This document shows, one piece after another, positions 17,082-24,334 of a stretch of DNA of 47,804 bases (position 1 is the first letter of the stretch; each line of letters opens with the position of its first letter). Source of the stretch: a virus. The notes beneath the pieces are model-generated. The model worked only from the letters and a program-made list of their open reading frames with translations, searched no databases and was not told the origin of the DNA. Where the stretch lies: the IMG/VR virus record IMGVR_UViG_3300021425_000057, positions 1-47,804 of that record; one strand, given 5' to 3'. The translations under genes were made by a program, and so were the position numbers.

Positions 17082-17089
17082 TATCTTTG
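17082..17089 (+). promoter_or_regulatory. -7 box TATCTTTG, leaderless arrangement
   Basis: Exact TAnnTTTG match fused to the preceding terminator's T tract. Four bases (TCAA) separate it from the ATG at 17094, so the mRNA probably starts at or next to the start codon. It is the only promoter seen for the operon 17094-20273. Confidence 0.65.
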
Positions 17090-17093
17090 TCAA

Positions 17094-17387
17094 ATGAAAG
17101 CAAAGAAGAAAGACTCAAGACTTGCACGTGCTGGGGTATCTGGTTTTAACAAGCCTAAGCGTACACCCAACCACCCTAAGAAGTCGCACATCGTTGTTGC
17201 TAAGGTAGGCGATAAAATAAAGACTATACGCTTCGGAGAGCAAGGTGCAAGCACAGCTGGAAAGCCTAAGGCTGGTGAGTCTTCTCGTATGAAAAAGAAA
17301 CGTGCATCGTTCAAAGCACGTCATCGTAAGAACATCGCCAAAGGCAAAATGTCTGCTGCGTATTGGGCGAATAAGGTTAAGTGGTAA
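17094..17387 (+). CDS. Small basic protein, probably DNA-binding or virion-associated
   Basis: This 97-residue protein is extremely basic, with many Lys and Arg, and includes SGFNKPKRTPNHPKKSHIVVAK and, at the C-terminus, MSAAYWANKVKW. I recognise this as a small conserved family of marine and aquatic tailed phages found near structural genes; no function is established that I know of. The open frame extends upstream to 17046, but that region is the terminator and promoter; the ATG at 17094 lies 4 nt after the -7 box and gives the conserved N-terminus MKAKKKDSRLARAG. Its stop overlaps the ATG of the next gene (TAATG), so it heads the signalling operon. Confidence 0.65.
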   Translation: MKAKKKDSRLARAGVSGFNKPKRTPNHPKKSHIVVAKVGDKIKTIRFGEQGASTAGKPKAGESSRMKKKRASFKARHRKNIAKGKMSAAYWANKVKW

Positions 17388-17542
17388 TGACTGAAACTGA
17401 CATCAAAGTAATGCTCTTAAACGCAAGTACGTTTGCAATAACTTTCTCACAAGTTGAGATGGCTCTAAAGATTATGCTGCTTATTATATCTATAGGCTAC
17501 ACAGCGCAACGCTGGTATTTCTTACGCAAGAAAAATGAATGA
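17387..17542 (+). CDS. Small single-span membrane protein, holin-like
   Basis: This 51-residue ORF reads MTETDIKVMLLN...QRWYFLRKKNE. A short polar N-terminus is followed by a hydrophobic segment at about residues 26-40 (ALKIMLLIISIGYTA) and a basic tail, the pattern of small phage holins and other one-span membrane proteins. Its start overlaps the previous stop (TAATG) and its stop overlaps the histidine kinase start (ATGA). Position beside a sensor kinase and a second membrane protein supports a role at the inner membrane, possibly lysis. There is no homology beyond general resemblance to small marine phage membrane proteins. Confidence 0.6.
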   Translation: MTETDIKVMLLNASTFAITFSQVEMALKIMLLIISIGYTAQRWYFLRKKNE

Positions 17543-18774
17543 ATCGTATAGCAAAAATATGCTTGGGTGTGTCAGCTGTCATTATGCTCACATTCTTTGC
17601 TGTACAAACGTGCATTGTACTAAGGTATTGTGAACCCACATACTTTCTCGCTGAATTTGGTTACGCTTGTGTAATCTTGTTTATGCCACCGTTTTTCTAC
17701 GTGGTATACAGCTATGTTACCTCTACAAAGATTAAGGAAGAAAACATAGACATACAGCTTCGTGCTATTGACAGCTCTAGCATAGTCGTTACTATGGATA
17801 TGGACGGCATCATAAAGTCTGTAAACAACAACTTCTGCAAGTCTACGGGATATACCGCTTCAGCTGTAAAAGGTATGCCACACAGCAGACTGGTTCCCAA
17901 AGATTATGCGGAGAGTATGGAGTACGCTCACTTCTGGAGAAGGTTGGCTAGCGGTGAAACCATCAGCGGGGAGTTTGAGCGTGTAGATAAAAACGGTAAC
18001 CAGATATGGGTATTTGGTCACTACACCCCTGTAAAAGGCAGGGACGGTAAGTACAGAAAGGTAATGAAGATCGCCACAGATGTCACTCCACAGCACGAGG
18101 CTGAAGACTTGGTAAACCAAAAGAACTCCTACCTAGAACACGCAGCGAAGATACTCCGTCACGATATGCACTCAGGTATTAACACATATATGCCTAGGGG
18201 ACTCACTTCGCTCAAGCGTAGAATAACAGACGAAGACATTAAGAAGCTCAAGATACAGGCTCCCTTAAAGATGCTTGAAGAAGGGCTAAGACACACCCAA
18301 AAGGTATACTCAGGAGTCAAGGAGTTTACCAACCTCGTCAAAGAAGATGCACAGCTTGATAAAGAAGTGTGCAATCTTACAGAGATACTTACCGAATATC
18401 TAAAAGCCACATCTTATATAAAGCAAGTGAAAATAGGTTTGTTACCTTCTATATCGGTAAACGAGCCTTTGTTCTGTACAGCTATTGACAACTTGATCCG
18501 CAACGGTTTAAAGTATAACGATAGCTCCACTAAATTTGTATCTATATATATGCAAGACAATAACCACCTATGTGTTGAGGACAACGGGCGTGGGATGAGT
18601 CAGCAAGACTTTGTAGAATACTCTAAGCCGTACACCCGTAAGAAAGGGCAGAGGGAGCAGGGGAGTGGACTCGGTTTAAACATATGTCTAGCAATATTGA
18701 AAGAACACGGATTTACAATCCGAGCAGATAAACAGGAACACGGAACTAAACTACTTATAAAGATTAAACAATGA
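17539..18774 (+). CDS. Membrane-bound PAS sensor histidine kinase
   Basis: This 411-residue protein has two membrane spans at about 5-28 and 37-60 with a very short outside loop, a PAS domain at about 72-190 (VNNNFCKSTGY; WVFGHYTPVKG), a dimerisation and phosphoacceptor region with LRHDMHSGIN (candidate His208), and a HATPase_c domain with an N box (DNLIRNGLKYN, 317-327), a G1 box (VEDNGRGM, 346-353) and a G2 box (GSGLGL, 375-380). All catalytic motifs look intact. It would autophosphorylate and pass phosphate to a receiver, most simply the one encoded next by ATGA overlap. The minimal loop means the signal is likely sensed in the membrane or by the cytoplasmic PAS domain. The H box is unlike the common HE-x-R-x-P type. 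Confidence 0.92.
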   Translation: MNRIAKICLGVSAVIMLTFFAVQTCIVLRYCEPTYFLAEFGYACVILFMPPFFYVVYSYVTSTKIKEENIDIQLRAIDSSSIVVTMDMDGIIKSVNNNFCKSTGYTASAVKGMPHSRLVPKDYAESMEYAHFWRRLASGETISGEFERVDKNGNQIWVFGHYTPVKGRDGKYRKVMKIATDVTPQHEAEDLVNQKNSYLEHAAKILRHDMHSGINTYMPRGLTSLKRRITDEDIKKLKIQAPLKMLEEGLRHTQKVYSGVKEFTNLVKEDAQLDKEVCNLTEILTEYLKATSYIKQVKIGLLPSISVNEPLFCTAIDNLIRNGLKYNDSSTKFVSIYMQDNNHLCVEDNGRGMSQQDFVEYSKPYTRKKGQREQGSGLGLNICLAILKEHGFTIRADKQEHGTKLLIKIKQ

Positions 18775-19208
18775 TAAACTCTATACTACTTATAGACGAT
18801 GAAGACCTATTCCATTTGGTGTTTGAAGATGCGTGCAGCATCCTAGATATAACACTGTCTCTAGAGGCACTAGACTCCTCAGACGAGGCAGATAAAAAGT
18901 TCAAGGAATGGTTCCCTGACGACCCTAACGATGAACGCCCAGAGTGTGTATTCGTAGACCTCAACATCATAGGCTCTAGCTTTGACGGCATTGAAATGAT
19001 TCGTAAGATAAACTTTGACTACGGCAACGGCTGTGTGATTGGTATCATCTCTTCTTCTGACGACAACCAAGAGATTGAGAAAGCTAAGAAGGCAGGCGCA
19101 CAGTTTTGGATTATCAAGTCTGACGACATTGAGCCAAGACTAGAGGAGTTTAAAAAAGACTACGAGGGGTATAAGGACAAAACAAATCCGTTCAAGGTAT
19201 ATAGATGA
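18771..19208 (+). CDS. CheY-like single-domain response regulator
   Basis: This 145-residue receiver has acidic residues at positions 9-10 (LLIDDED), candidate phosphoacceptor Asp63 (CVFVDLN), a conserved Ser at 94-95 (GIISSSDD) and Lys116 (FWIIKSDD), the full set needed for phosphorylation. No DNA-binding or enzymatic output domain follows; only a ~30-residue charged tail remains. It would therefore act by binding a partner when phosphorylated, as CheY does. The gene overlaps the kinase (ATGA) and the following membrane-protein gene (ATGA), which makes those products the likely partners. The long acidic insert DDPNDERPE before the phosphoacceptor strand is a small peculiarity. Confidence 0.9.
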   Translation: MINSILLIDDEDLFHLVFEDACSILDITLSLEALDSSDEADKKFKEWFPDDPNDERPECVFVDLNIIGSSFDGIEMIRKINFDYGNGCVIGIISSSDDNQEIEKAKKAGAQFWIIKSDDIEPRLEEFKKDYEGYKDKTNPFKVYR

Positions 19209-19750
19209 TAAGCTCTAAGGACACGGTAAAGGAGGCTATAATAAAGGCTAAAGCTAAGAAAGTTTACATAGAAGGAAACTTTGTCAAGCTATTGGCTGAC
19301 ACTTCCGATCCCGATGTCAGGGCATACATTGACGATTGTAAACGCAAAGACATAACAGCTAGGAAGAAACGCCTACAGATTACCAAGCAAGTCCAGAAGC
19401 AAAACAAAGAGCTTGAAGAGGCAGCTGTGGTAAAGGAAGCGTTGGTGCTAGAGTTGCAGAATTCCCTAGAGGAGACAAAGAAACTGCGTGACGAGGCGCT
19501 AGAAGACCTAGAGGTGATGCAGAAGCGTACACAGTTTGAACTCATCAGCACTATTGTAAAGGTAGCCTTGTGGGTGATTGTAGGTGTGGGTGTGCTTACT
19601 ACCCTGATGTACGGCTGGGCGATAGCCTCAGGTACAGACACACAGATTATAGGCAGTACCTGGTCTAATATGTTTGGTATACTGCTAACTAATGCGTTTA
19701 GTATTGTAGGTACTATTATGGGTGTTAAGTATGCGACAGATAAAGACTAA
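19205..19750 (+). CDS. Coiled-coil protein with two C-terminal membrane spans, candidate output of the two-component pair
   Basis: This 181-residue protein is not recognised as a known family. Residues 1-50 are a soluble, charged N-terminal part (KAKKVYIEGNFVKLLADTS), about 53-112 form a long coiled coil (KQVQKQNKELEEAA, ETKKLRDEALEDLE), and two hydrophobic segments follow at about 115-137 (IVKVALWVIVGVGVLTTLMY) and 154-175 (NMFGILLTNAFSIVGTIMG). The topology places a large cytoplasmic head on a membrane hairpin. Start overlaps the response regulator stop (ATGA). It could be a regulated holin, a membrane anchor, or a partner that binds the phosphorylated receiver; this is inference from operon structure. 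Confidence 0.7.
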   Translation: MISSKDTVKEAIIKAKAKKVYIEGNFVKLLADTSDPDVRAYIDDCKRKDITARKKRLQITKQVQKQNKELEEAAVVKEALVLELQNSLEETKKLRDEALEDLEVMQKRTQFELISTIVKVALWVIVGVGVLTTLMYGWAIASGTDTQIIGSTWSNMFGILLTNAFSIVGTIMGVKYATDKD

Positions 19751-20273
19751 ACATATAAAAGAAAGAGTAGGTCTAGAAACATACTACCGACTCATAGGAC
19801 TGCCTTTTGACTCTAATATATCAAGTCCTTCGCAGGTAGTTACAGCTATAGACTTTAACAATTTAAGGAAAGAGTTGCAGGATGTAATTATGTCTTTACC
19901 GATTGTAAAGTTCACGGGTCGCTTTGATGCGGGTGGTCTAGACAAGAGACAGCAGTTCTACATAATGACTACACTCAAGGAGAATTTCATTGTAGACACA
20001 CAGGGAAGAAACTATGCTAGGTATGTATCTAGATTAAACAACCTACCAGACATCAGTCACAAGAATATAGAGAAGGTGTTTGAGTCTAACGAAGATATCG
20101 CTATGCTAAGGAGAATAGAGGTGTTTGAGGTAAACTACGATGGGGTGGTATACAAGGTGGAAATTGTAGAAGAAGGTGAGGGAACGTTTGCTAGTGTTGA
20201 GTATGAGGGTAATTATGTGATGGATGCAAAACTTGAGGAGGAGATAATGGAGTACTTCAATAAGCATAGATAA
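19731..20273 (+). CDS. Hypothetical protein, last gene of the signalling operon
   Basis: This protein of about 180 residues is not recognised. The frame opens at a GTG (19722), but the ATG at 19731 is preferred; it overlaps the preceding gene by 20 bases. The sequence is mixed alpha/beta with no membrane segment, no cysteines and an acidic C-terminal part (VEIVEEGEGTFASVEYEG). The N-terminus is basic. It follows the two-component cassette without a terminator and is followed by a new promoter at 20280, so it is likely cotranscribed with the kinase and receiver. Function unknown; a structural or adaptor role is equally possible. Confidence 0.6.
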   Translation: MRQIKTKHIKERVGLETYYRLIGLPFDSNISSPSQVVTAIDFNNLRKELQDVIMSLPIVKFTGRFDAGGLDKRQQFYIMTTLKENFIVDTQGRNYARYVSRLNNLPDISHKNIEKVFESNEDIAMLRRIEVFEVNYDGVVYKVEIVEEGEGTFASVEYEGNYVMDAKLEEEIMEYFNKHR

Positions 20274-20279
20274 AATCAG

Positions 20280-20287
20280 TAAATTTG
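20280..20287 (+). promoter_or_regulatory. -7 box TAAATTTG
   Basis: Exact TAnnTTTG match, 35 nt before the ATG at 20323, beginning 6 bases after the previous stop codon. Confidence 0.55.
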
Positions 20288-20322
20288 TAACTCGTTTTTG
20301 TCTAACTTATAAATACTTACCG

Positions 20323-20424
20323 ATGAGCGACAGCTTTGCAGATTTCGTCAACGAACTAGAAACAGCAGAACAACCAACTTGTAACCTTGAAAATCCCGAA
20401 GACTGTATCGCCTGTGGCAGCTAA
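20323..20424 (+). CDS. 33-residue Cys-containing mini-protein
   Basis: A short ORF begins MSDSFADFVNELETAEQ and ends CIACGS. It contains three cysteines (C20, C28, C31), the last two in a CxxC pair, and is acidic. It lies 35 nt after a -7 box and 7 nt before the next gene, so it is well placed to be translated. Not recognised; the cysteines suggest metal binding. A non-coding leader is the alternative. Confidence 0.5.
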   Translation: MSDSFADFVNELETAEQPTCNLENPEDCIACGS

Positions 20425-20431
20425 GTAAACT

Positions 20432-20821
20432 ATGAGTACCGCTAAAAAGACAAACCCGGCAAAATGGAAACGAATTGTAGCAGCAGTAAAAGCTGGTACT
20501 AAGGGTGGTCGTGCAGGACAATGGAGCGCACGTAAGGCGCAAATTGCTACAGCACGATATAAGAAGTCTGGAGGCGGGTACAAAGGGGCTAAGAAAGCAT
20601 CCAACAGTCTGTCTAAATGGAGTAAGCAAAAATGGAGAACCTCGGACGGTAGTAAATCCGAAGGAAAGAAGCGTTACTTACCAGATGCAGCGTGGAAAGC
20701 ACTAAGCCCATCAGAAAAAAGAGCTACCAACAGAGCTAAAGCAGAGGGAAACAAAAAAGGCAAACAGTTTGTAAAACAACCTAAAAACATCGCACGTAAA
20801 GTAAAACGTTACCGATCATAG
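20432..20821 (+). CDS. Basic protein of the DUF5872-like type
   Basis: This 129-residue protein is strongly basic. The core pattern, AGTKGGRAGQWSARKAQ, then KKSGGGYKG, then WRTSDG, RYLPDAAWKALSPSEKRAT and GNKKGKQFV, is a conserved arrangement found in viruses and some bacteria that I associate with DUF5872; the name is from memory. No enzymatic motif is evident, and the Lys/Arg content suggests nucleic acid contact or packaging with DNA. It lies just upstream of the scaffold and capsid genes and ends before a strong terminator at 20840. Confidence 0.65.
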   Translation: MSTAKKTNPAKWKRIVAAVKAGTKGGRAGQWSARKAQIATARYKKSGGGYKGAKKASNSLSKWSKQKWRTSDGSKSEGKKRYLPDAAWKALSPSEKRATNRAKAEGNKKGKQFVKQPKNIARKVKRYRS

Positions 20822-20839
20822 GTTAAACAACTGACTAAC

Positions 20840-20869
20840 AAAGGGGTACAGAAATGTATCCCTTTTTTT
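20840..20869 (+). terminator. Intrinsic terminator running into the scaffold-capsid promoter
   Basis: A 10-bp stem AAAGGGGTAC / GTATCCCTTT (one G-T wobble) with loop AGAAAT is followed by a T tract. The next -7 box starts four bases on. It shares TACAGAAATGTA with the terminator at 17050-17080. Confidence 0.85.
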
Positions 20870-20872
20870 GTG

Positions 20873-20880
20873 TAATTTTG
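20873..20880 (+). promoter_or_regulatory. -7 box TAATTTTG for scaffold and capsid genes
   Basis: Exact TAnnTTTG match, 23 nt before the ATG at 20904; the leader is A/T-rich, as expected for highly expressed Bacteroidota genes. Confidence 0.65.
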
Positions 20881-20903
20881 TACAGAATTATAATTTATTT
20901 AAA

Positions 20904-22040
20904 ATGAGCGACTTAAACAAGGACTTGGAAGCATTAGTCGGAGATATGGGAATGTCTGTATCAGACGAAGCTCCAGTAGTAGAAGAACAGACTCAGGAGG
21001 CTCCTGTTGAAAATGTACAAGAACAGGTACAAGAAACTGTACAAGAAGAGGTACAACAAGAACCGGTTCCAGAGGTAGTTCAAGAAGCAACACAGCAAGA
21101 GGAAGCTGTAGAAGAAATGCCTCAAAGTTCTTTACAAGAAACAGAAGAGTTTTCCGAGGAAGAGTTGGAGGCTACGATGCTTGAATACCTAAGCGAAAGG
21201 CTAGGTCGACAAGTTAGTAGTTTCGATGAAATCCAAGGAACTCAAGATACGTCTGTAGAAATTGATGAGCGTGTAGCTGCGATTAATGAATTCGTCAGCA
21301 AGACAGGTCGTGATCCCCAAGACTGGTTTAGATACCAAGCTATGAACCCATCCGAAATGGATGATGTAAGTGCGGTTAAAACACAGCTACGGAATCAGTA
21401 TGGTGATTTGTCTGATAGCGATTTAAATCTTCTCATTGAAAATAAATACAAACTGGACGCAGATTTGTACGAGGAGAATGAAGTTCGTTTGTCACAGATT
21501 CAGCTCAAGATGGATGCAGACAAAGCTAGACAAGAGATTGAAGGCTTGCGCTCTCAGTATGCTGCTCCTGTTCGTCAAGAACAGCAACAGCCTCAAGAAG
21601 AGTACGAAGGTATCGTAAATGATGAATGGCTAGGCACTATGTCTGCCGAGGTTGATGCACTGGATGGCATTGAGTTTCAGGTAACAAAAGACAAAGCGTT
21701 TACATTCGGATTGGAAGATAACTACAAGTCTCAGCTTAAGTCTAAAAATGAGAAGATTGAAGACTTTTTCTCTAGCTACGTCTCAGACAATGGACAGTGG
21801 GACTTTGAAAAGTGGAATATGCATCAAGCGGTTCTAGATAACATCGAAACGATCGTTAAGACTGCTTATCAGCAAGGACTTGGAGAAGGACAGCGTGGAT
21901 TGGTTGATAAAGCTGCTAACGTACAGTACCAACAGCCAAACGAAACCGCTAATACTGGACAAGGTCAAGGACCAAGCATAGAAGAACAAGTACGCCAAGC
22001 TCTCGGATTAAATGATAACGGACTTACGTTCAAGATTTAA
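20904..22040 (+). CDS. Scaffolding-type capsid assembly protein
   Basis: This protein of 378 residues lies immediately before the capsid gene. Residues ~15-110 are a low-complexity region dominated by Glu, Gln, Val and Pro (VEEQTQEAPVENVQEQVQE), and the remainder is charged and helical with another Gln/Glu-rich stretch, ending in a short conserved-looking tail (GLNDNGLTFKI). Acidic helical proteins directly upstream of the major capsid gene are typically scaffolds that guide procapsid assembly and are lost on maturation. The open frame extends to 20868, inside the promoter; the ATG at 20904 after the -7 box is preferred. No protease domain was seen here. Confidence 0.68.
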   Translation: MSDLNKDLEALVGDMGMSVSDEAPVVEEQTQEAPVENVQEQVQETVQEEVQQEPVPEVVQEATQQEEAVEEMPQSSLQETEEFSEEELEATMLEYLSERLGRQVSSFDEIQGTQDTSVEIDERVAAINEFVSKTGRDPQDWFRYQAMNPSEMDDVSAVKTQLRNQYGDLSDSDLNLLIENKYKLDADLYEENEVRLSQIQLKMDADKARQEIEGLRSQYAAPVRQEQQQPQEEYEGIVNDEWLGTMSAEVDALDGIEFQVTKDKAFTFGLEDNYKSQLKSKNEKIEDFFSSYVSDNGQWDFEKWNMHQAVLDNIETIVKTAYQQGLGEGQRGLVDKAANVQYQQPNETANTGQGQGPSIEEQVRQALGLNDNGLTFKI

Positions 22041-22053
22041 AAAATAAAAGAAA

Positions 22054-23406
22054 ATGGCTACATTAGGTAATGTAACGTATGGGTTGGCTGGTTCTAACCC
22101 TGCTGGCAACAACTTTGAGTTGCAAAAATTAGATGCAGCGAAATACATTTCGTTGTACGACTTGGTAAACAAACCAGATAACCGTGATGCACTTATTAAG
22201 ACTTACGGTAATCAAGGTATCACTGGCTTCTTGCAGTTGGTAGGCGCTACTAAAGCGGTTGCTACTAACGATGAAGTACAGTACTGGGAAGAAGAGCGTC
22301 TGCACAAGAAGCAAGCTGGCTCTATGGCTGCTATCACTGCTGCTGATGCAACTGTAGTATTGACTGCTGCTTCTGCTGGTGATGTAATTGTACGTCTACA
22401 AGACGTAGTATTGGTTAACGGTTCTGAGCGTGCTTTGGTAACAGGCATCTCAAGTGCTGCTATCACCCTTACTGCACTAAGCTCTGACGGTTTCTCTGCT
22501 GCTTCATTGAACGCTTCTGCTTCTGTACCTGTTATCGGTAACTTGTACTCACAAGGCTCTGACCAACCAGGAGAATTCATTGAAAGCGGTATCACTAAGC
22601 GCACGAATCCTTTTATGATTATGAAGGAAGTATACAGTGTGACTGGTTCTCAAGCTACCAACATCGGTTGGATTAACTTGGGTAACGGTGACTACCGCTG
22701 GTACTTGAAATCAGAAGGTGATACTCGTCAGCGCTTTATGGATAAGCGTGAAATGATGATGTTGTTGGGTGAGAAAGTAACTGCTTCTGGTATTACTGAC
22801 ATCGATGGTTCTGAAGGTTACTTCGCTGCTATCGAAGATCGTGGTATCGTACAGTCTGGTCTTATCAACACAATCGCTGAGGTTGATGACATCGTTAAGG
22901 TATTCGATAAAGAAGGTGCTGCATCTGAGTACGCTCTTTACGTAAACCGCGCGCAAGACTTGGCTATCGATGATATGTTGGCTGCTGGTCAGTTGGCTTC
23001 TGGTACATCTGCTACTACTGTAGGTGCTGCTGCATTTGGAGCATTCCAAAACAGCCCAGAAACTGCGTTGACTCTTGGTTTCCGTAGCTTTGCTCGTGGT
23101 GGTTACACATTCCACAAGCACGACTGGAAGTTGTTGAACGACCCAACATTGTTGGCTGATTCAGACTTCTACGGTGTTGCTGTACCAATGTCTCAAGTAG
23201 CTGATGCTAAGACTGGTGAGAAAGCTCCTGCTTTGGAAATGAACTACAAAGCTGCAAACGGCTACTCTCGTGAAATGGAACACTGGATGATCGGTTCTGT
23301 ACTTGGTGCGTCTAACGCTACTAAGGATAACGTGGAATTCCACTACCGTTCTGAGTGTAACTTGATCACTCGTGCTGCTAACCGCCATATGTTGATTAAG
23401 GCGTAA
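22054..23406 (+). CDS. Major capsid protein (probable)
   Basis: This 450-residue protein follows the scaffold by 13 bases. It shows the most biased codon use in the window, with a narrow set of codons such as GCT, GGT, CGT, GTA and TTG, as expected for the most highly expressed virion protein. An Ala/Ser/Val-rich insertion at about residues 88-170 looks like a surface beta domain. The core includes FARGGYTFHKHDWKLL and ends in TRAANRHMLIKA. A strong UUCG-loop terminator follows. No specific family signature can be quoted, so the identification rests on position, size, expression bias and general resemblance to HK97-fold capsid proteins of Bacteroidota phages. Confidence 0.8.
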   Translation: MATLGNVTYGLAGSNPAGNNFELQKLDAAKYISLYDLVNKPDNRDALIKTYGNQGITGFLQLVGATKAVATNDEVQYWEEERLHKKQAGSMAAITAADATVVLTAASAGDVIVRLQDVVLVNGSERALVTGISSAAITLTALSSDGFSAASLNASASVPVIGNLYSQGSDQPGEFIESGITKRTNPFMIMKEVYSVTGSQATNIGWINLGNGDYRWYLKSEGDTRQRFMDKREMMMLLGEKVTASGITDIDGSEGYFAAIEDRGIVQSGLINTIAEVDDIVKVFDKEGAASEYALYVNRAQDLAIDDMLAAGQLASGTSATTVGAAAFGAFQNSPETALTLGFRSFARGGYTFHKHDWKLLNDPTLLADSDFYGVAVPMSQVADAKTGEKAPALEMNYKAANGYSREMEHWMIGSVLGASNATKDNVEFHYRSECNLITRAANRHMLIKA

Positions 23407-23422
23407 GCATAGCTTTATAATA

Positions 23423-23450
23423 GGGCTGCCCTTCGGGGCGGTCCTTTTTT
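23423..23450 (+). terminator. Terminator with UUCG tetraloop after the capsid gene
   Basis: The 9-bp stem GGGCTGCCC / GGGCGGTCC (two wobble pairs) closes a TTCG loop and is followed by six T. UUCG loops are exceptionally stable, which fits isolation or step-down of capsid transcripts. Confidence 0.88.
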
Positions 23451-23481
23451 ACTTTTTTAATTTTATTTAATACAAAACAAA

Positions 23482-24333
23482 ATGGCTACAACAGCTAATA
23501 CCCAAAAGAAAACAACGGGTAGACCTTCTAAGTCTGCCCCTAAAGCCGCTCCAAAGGCTTCTCCTGTATCAACAGTATCCGCATCACCTACAAAAGTTAA
23601 AAGAAACGTAATAGACGATTCTAAAAAAGATAGGGTGTATACTATCAATAAAGGCGGTGGTATTTGGTACAAACTCAAGCAAAACAACATCACAATCTTT
23701 GATGAGGAAACTCAGTCTGTTAGACAACTGCGTTACTCTCCTAACGAGATGTCTGTATGGGCTGACGAACAATCAGAGAACATTATCCGTGAACAGGTTG
23801 TATTCATCAACAAGAACCTTCTTGTACAATACACAAAACCGAATCTACAGAGATACCTAGATTTACACCCGGACAATATTGCTAATGGTGGTAAAGTATT
23901 TCATTTAGTAGATACTGAAAAGAAAGCTACTGTAGAGCTAGACAAAGAGTTTATGGCTCTTGATGCCGTAGGTCTGGTTCGTGACAAGTCTATTGATGAA
24001 TTGCTACCTGTAGCTATGTATCTAGGTATTGATACAGATCAAAAGAATATGGAGATTAAGCGTGAGCTTCTTCGTGAGGCTAAGGCAAATCCAAAACGAT
24101 TCATTGAGATGTTTGACAATCCTGTGGTGAAAGTAAAGAGTACTATTATGAGTGCTGTAGACTTTCAAATTCTACGTGCAGACAATGATGGCTTAAAGTG
24201 GTACGACAGTAACCGACTCATCGTTGCTACACCAGCAGGTCAAGATACCATAGATATTGCCACTCGTTTCTGTCTATCAGAAAAAGGTGCAATGGTTTTA
24301 GAAGAGATTGAATCTCAGCTAGACAAAATCTAA
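23482..24333 (+). CDS. Structural-region protein of unknown function downstream of capsid
   Basis: This 283-residue protein has a basic Ala/Pro/Ser/Lys-rich disordered N-terminus (about 1-45), then a folded part with many charged residues (RELLREAKANPKRFIEMFDNP, AVDFQILRADNDGLKWYDSN). Similar proteins of comparable layout occur beside capsid genes in other Bacteroidota phages, where they remain unassigned. It may be a head or neck protein or an assembly factor. It lies between the capsid terminator and a second terminator at 24359. No convincing TAnnTTTG box precedes it (only TAATTTTA at about 23458-23465), so it may depend on read-through of the UUCG terminator. Confidence 0.6.
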   Translation: MATTANTQKKTTGRPSKSAPKAAPKASPVSTVSASPTKVKRNVIDDSKKDRVYTINKGGGIWYKLKQNNITIFDEETQSVRQLRYSPNEMSVWADEQSENIIREQVVFINKNLLVQYTKPNLQRYLDLHPDNIANGGKVFHLVDTEKKATVELDKEFMALDAVGLVRDKSIDELLPVAMYLGIDTDQKNMEIKRELLREAKANPKRFIEMFDNPVVKVKSTIMSAVDFQILRADNDGLKWYDSNRLIVATPAGQDTIDIATRFCLSEKGAMVLEEIESQLDKI

Positions 24334-24334
24334 G

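Noticed and set aside
17046-17093. Upstream ATG extending the small basic protein
   Set aside because: The stretch is a terminator and promoter, and the conserved N-terminus begins at 17094.
22711-23121. - strand ORF opposite the capsid gene
   Set aside because: It arises from the strongly biased codons of the capsid gene on the + strand.
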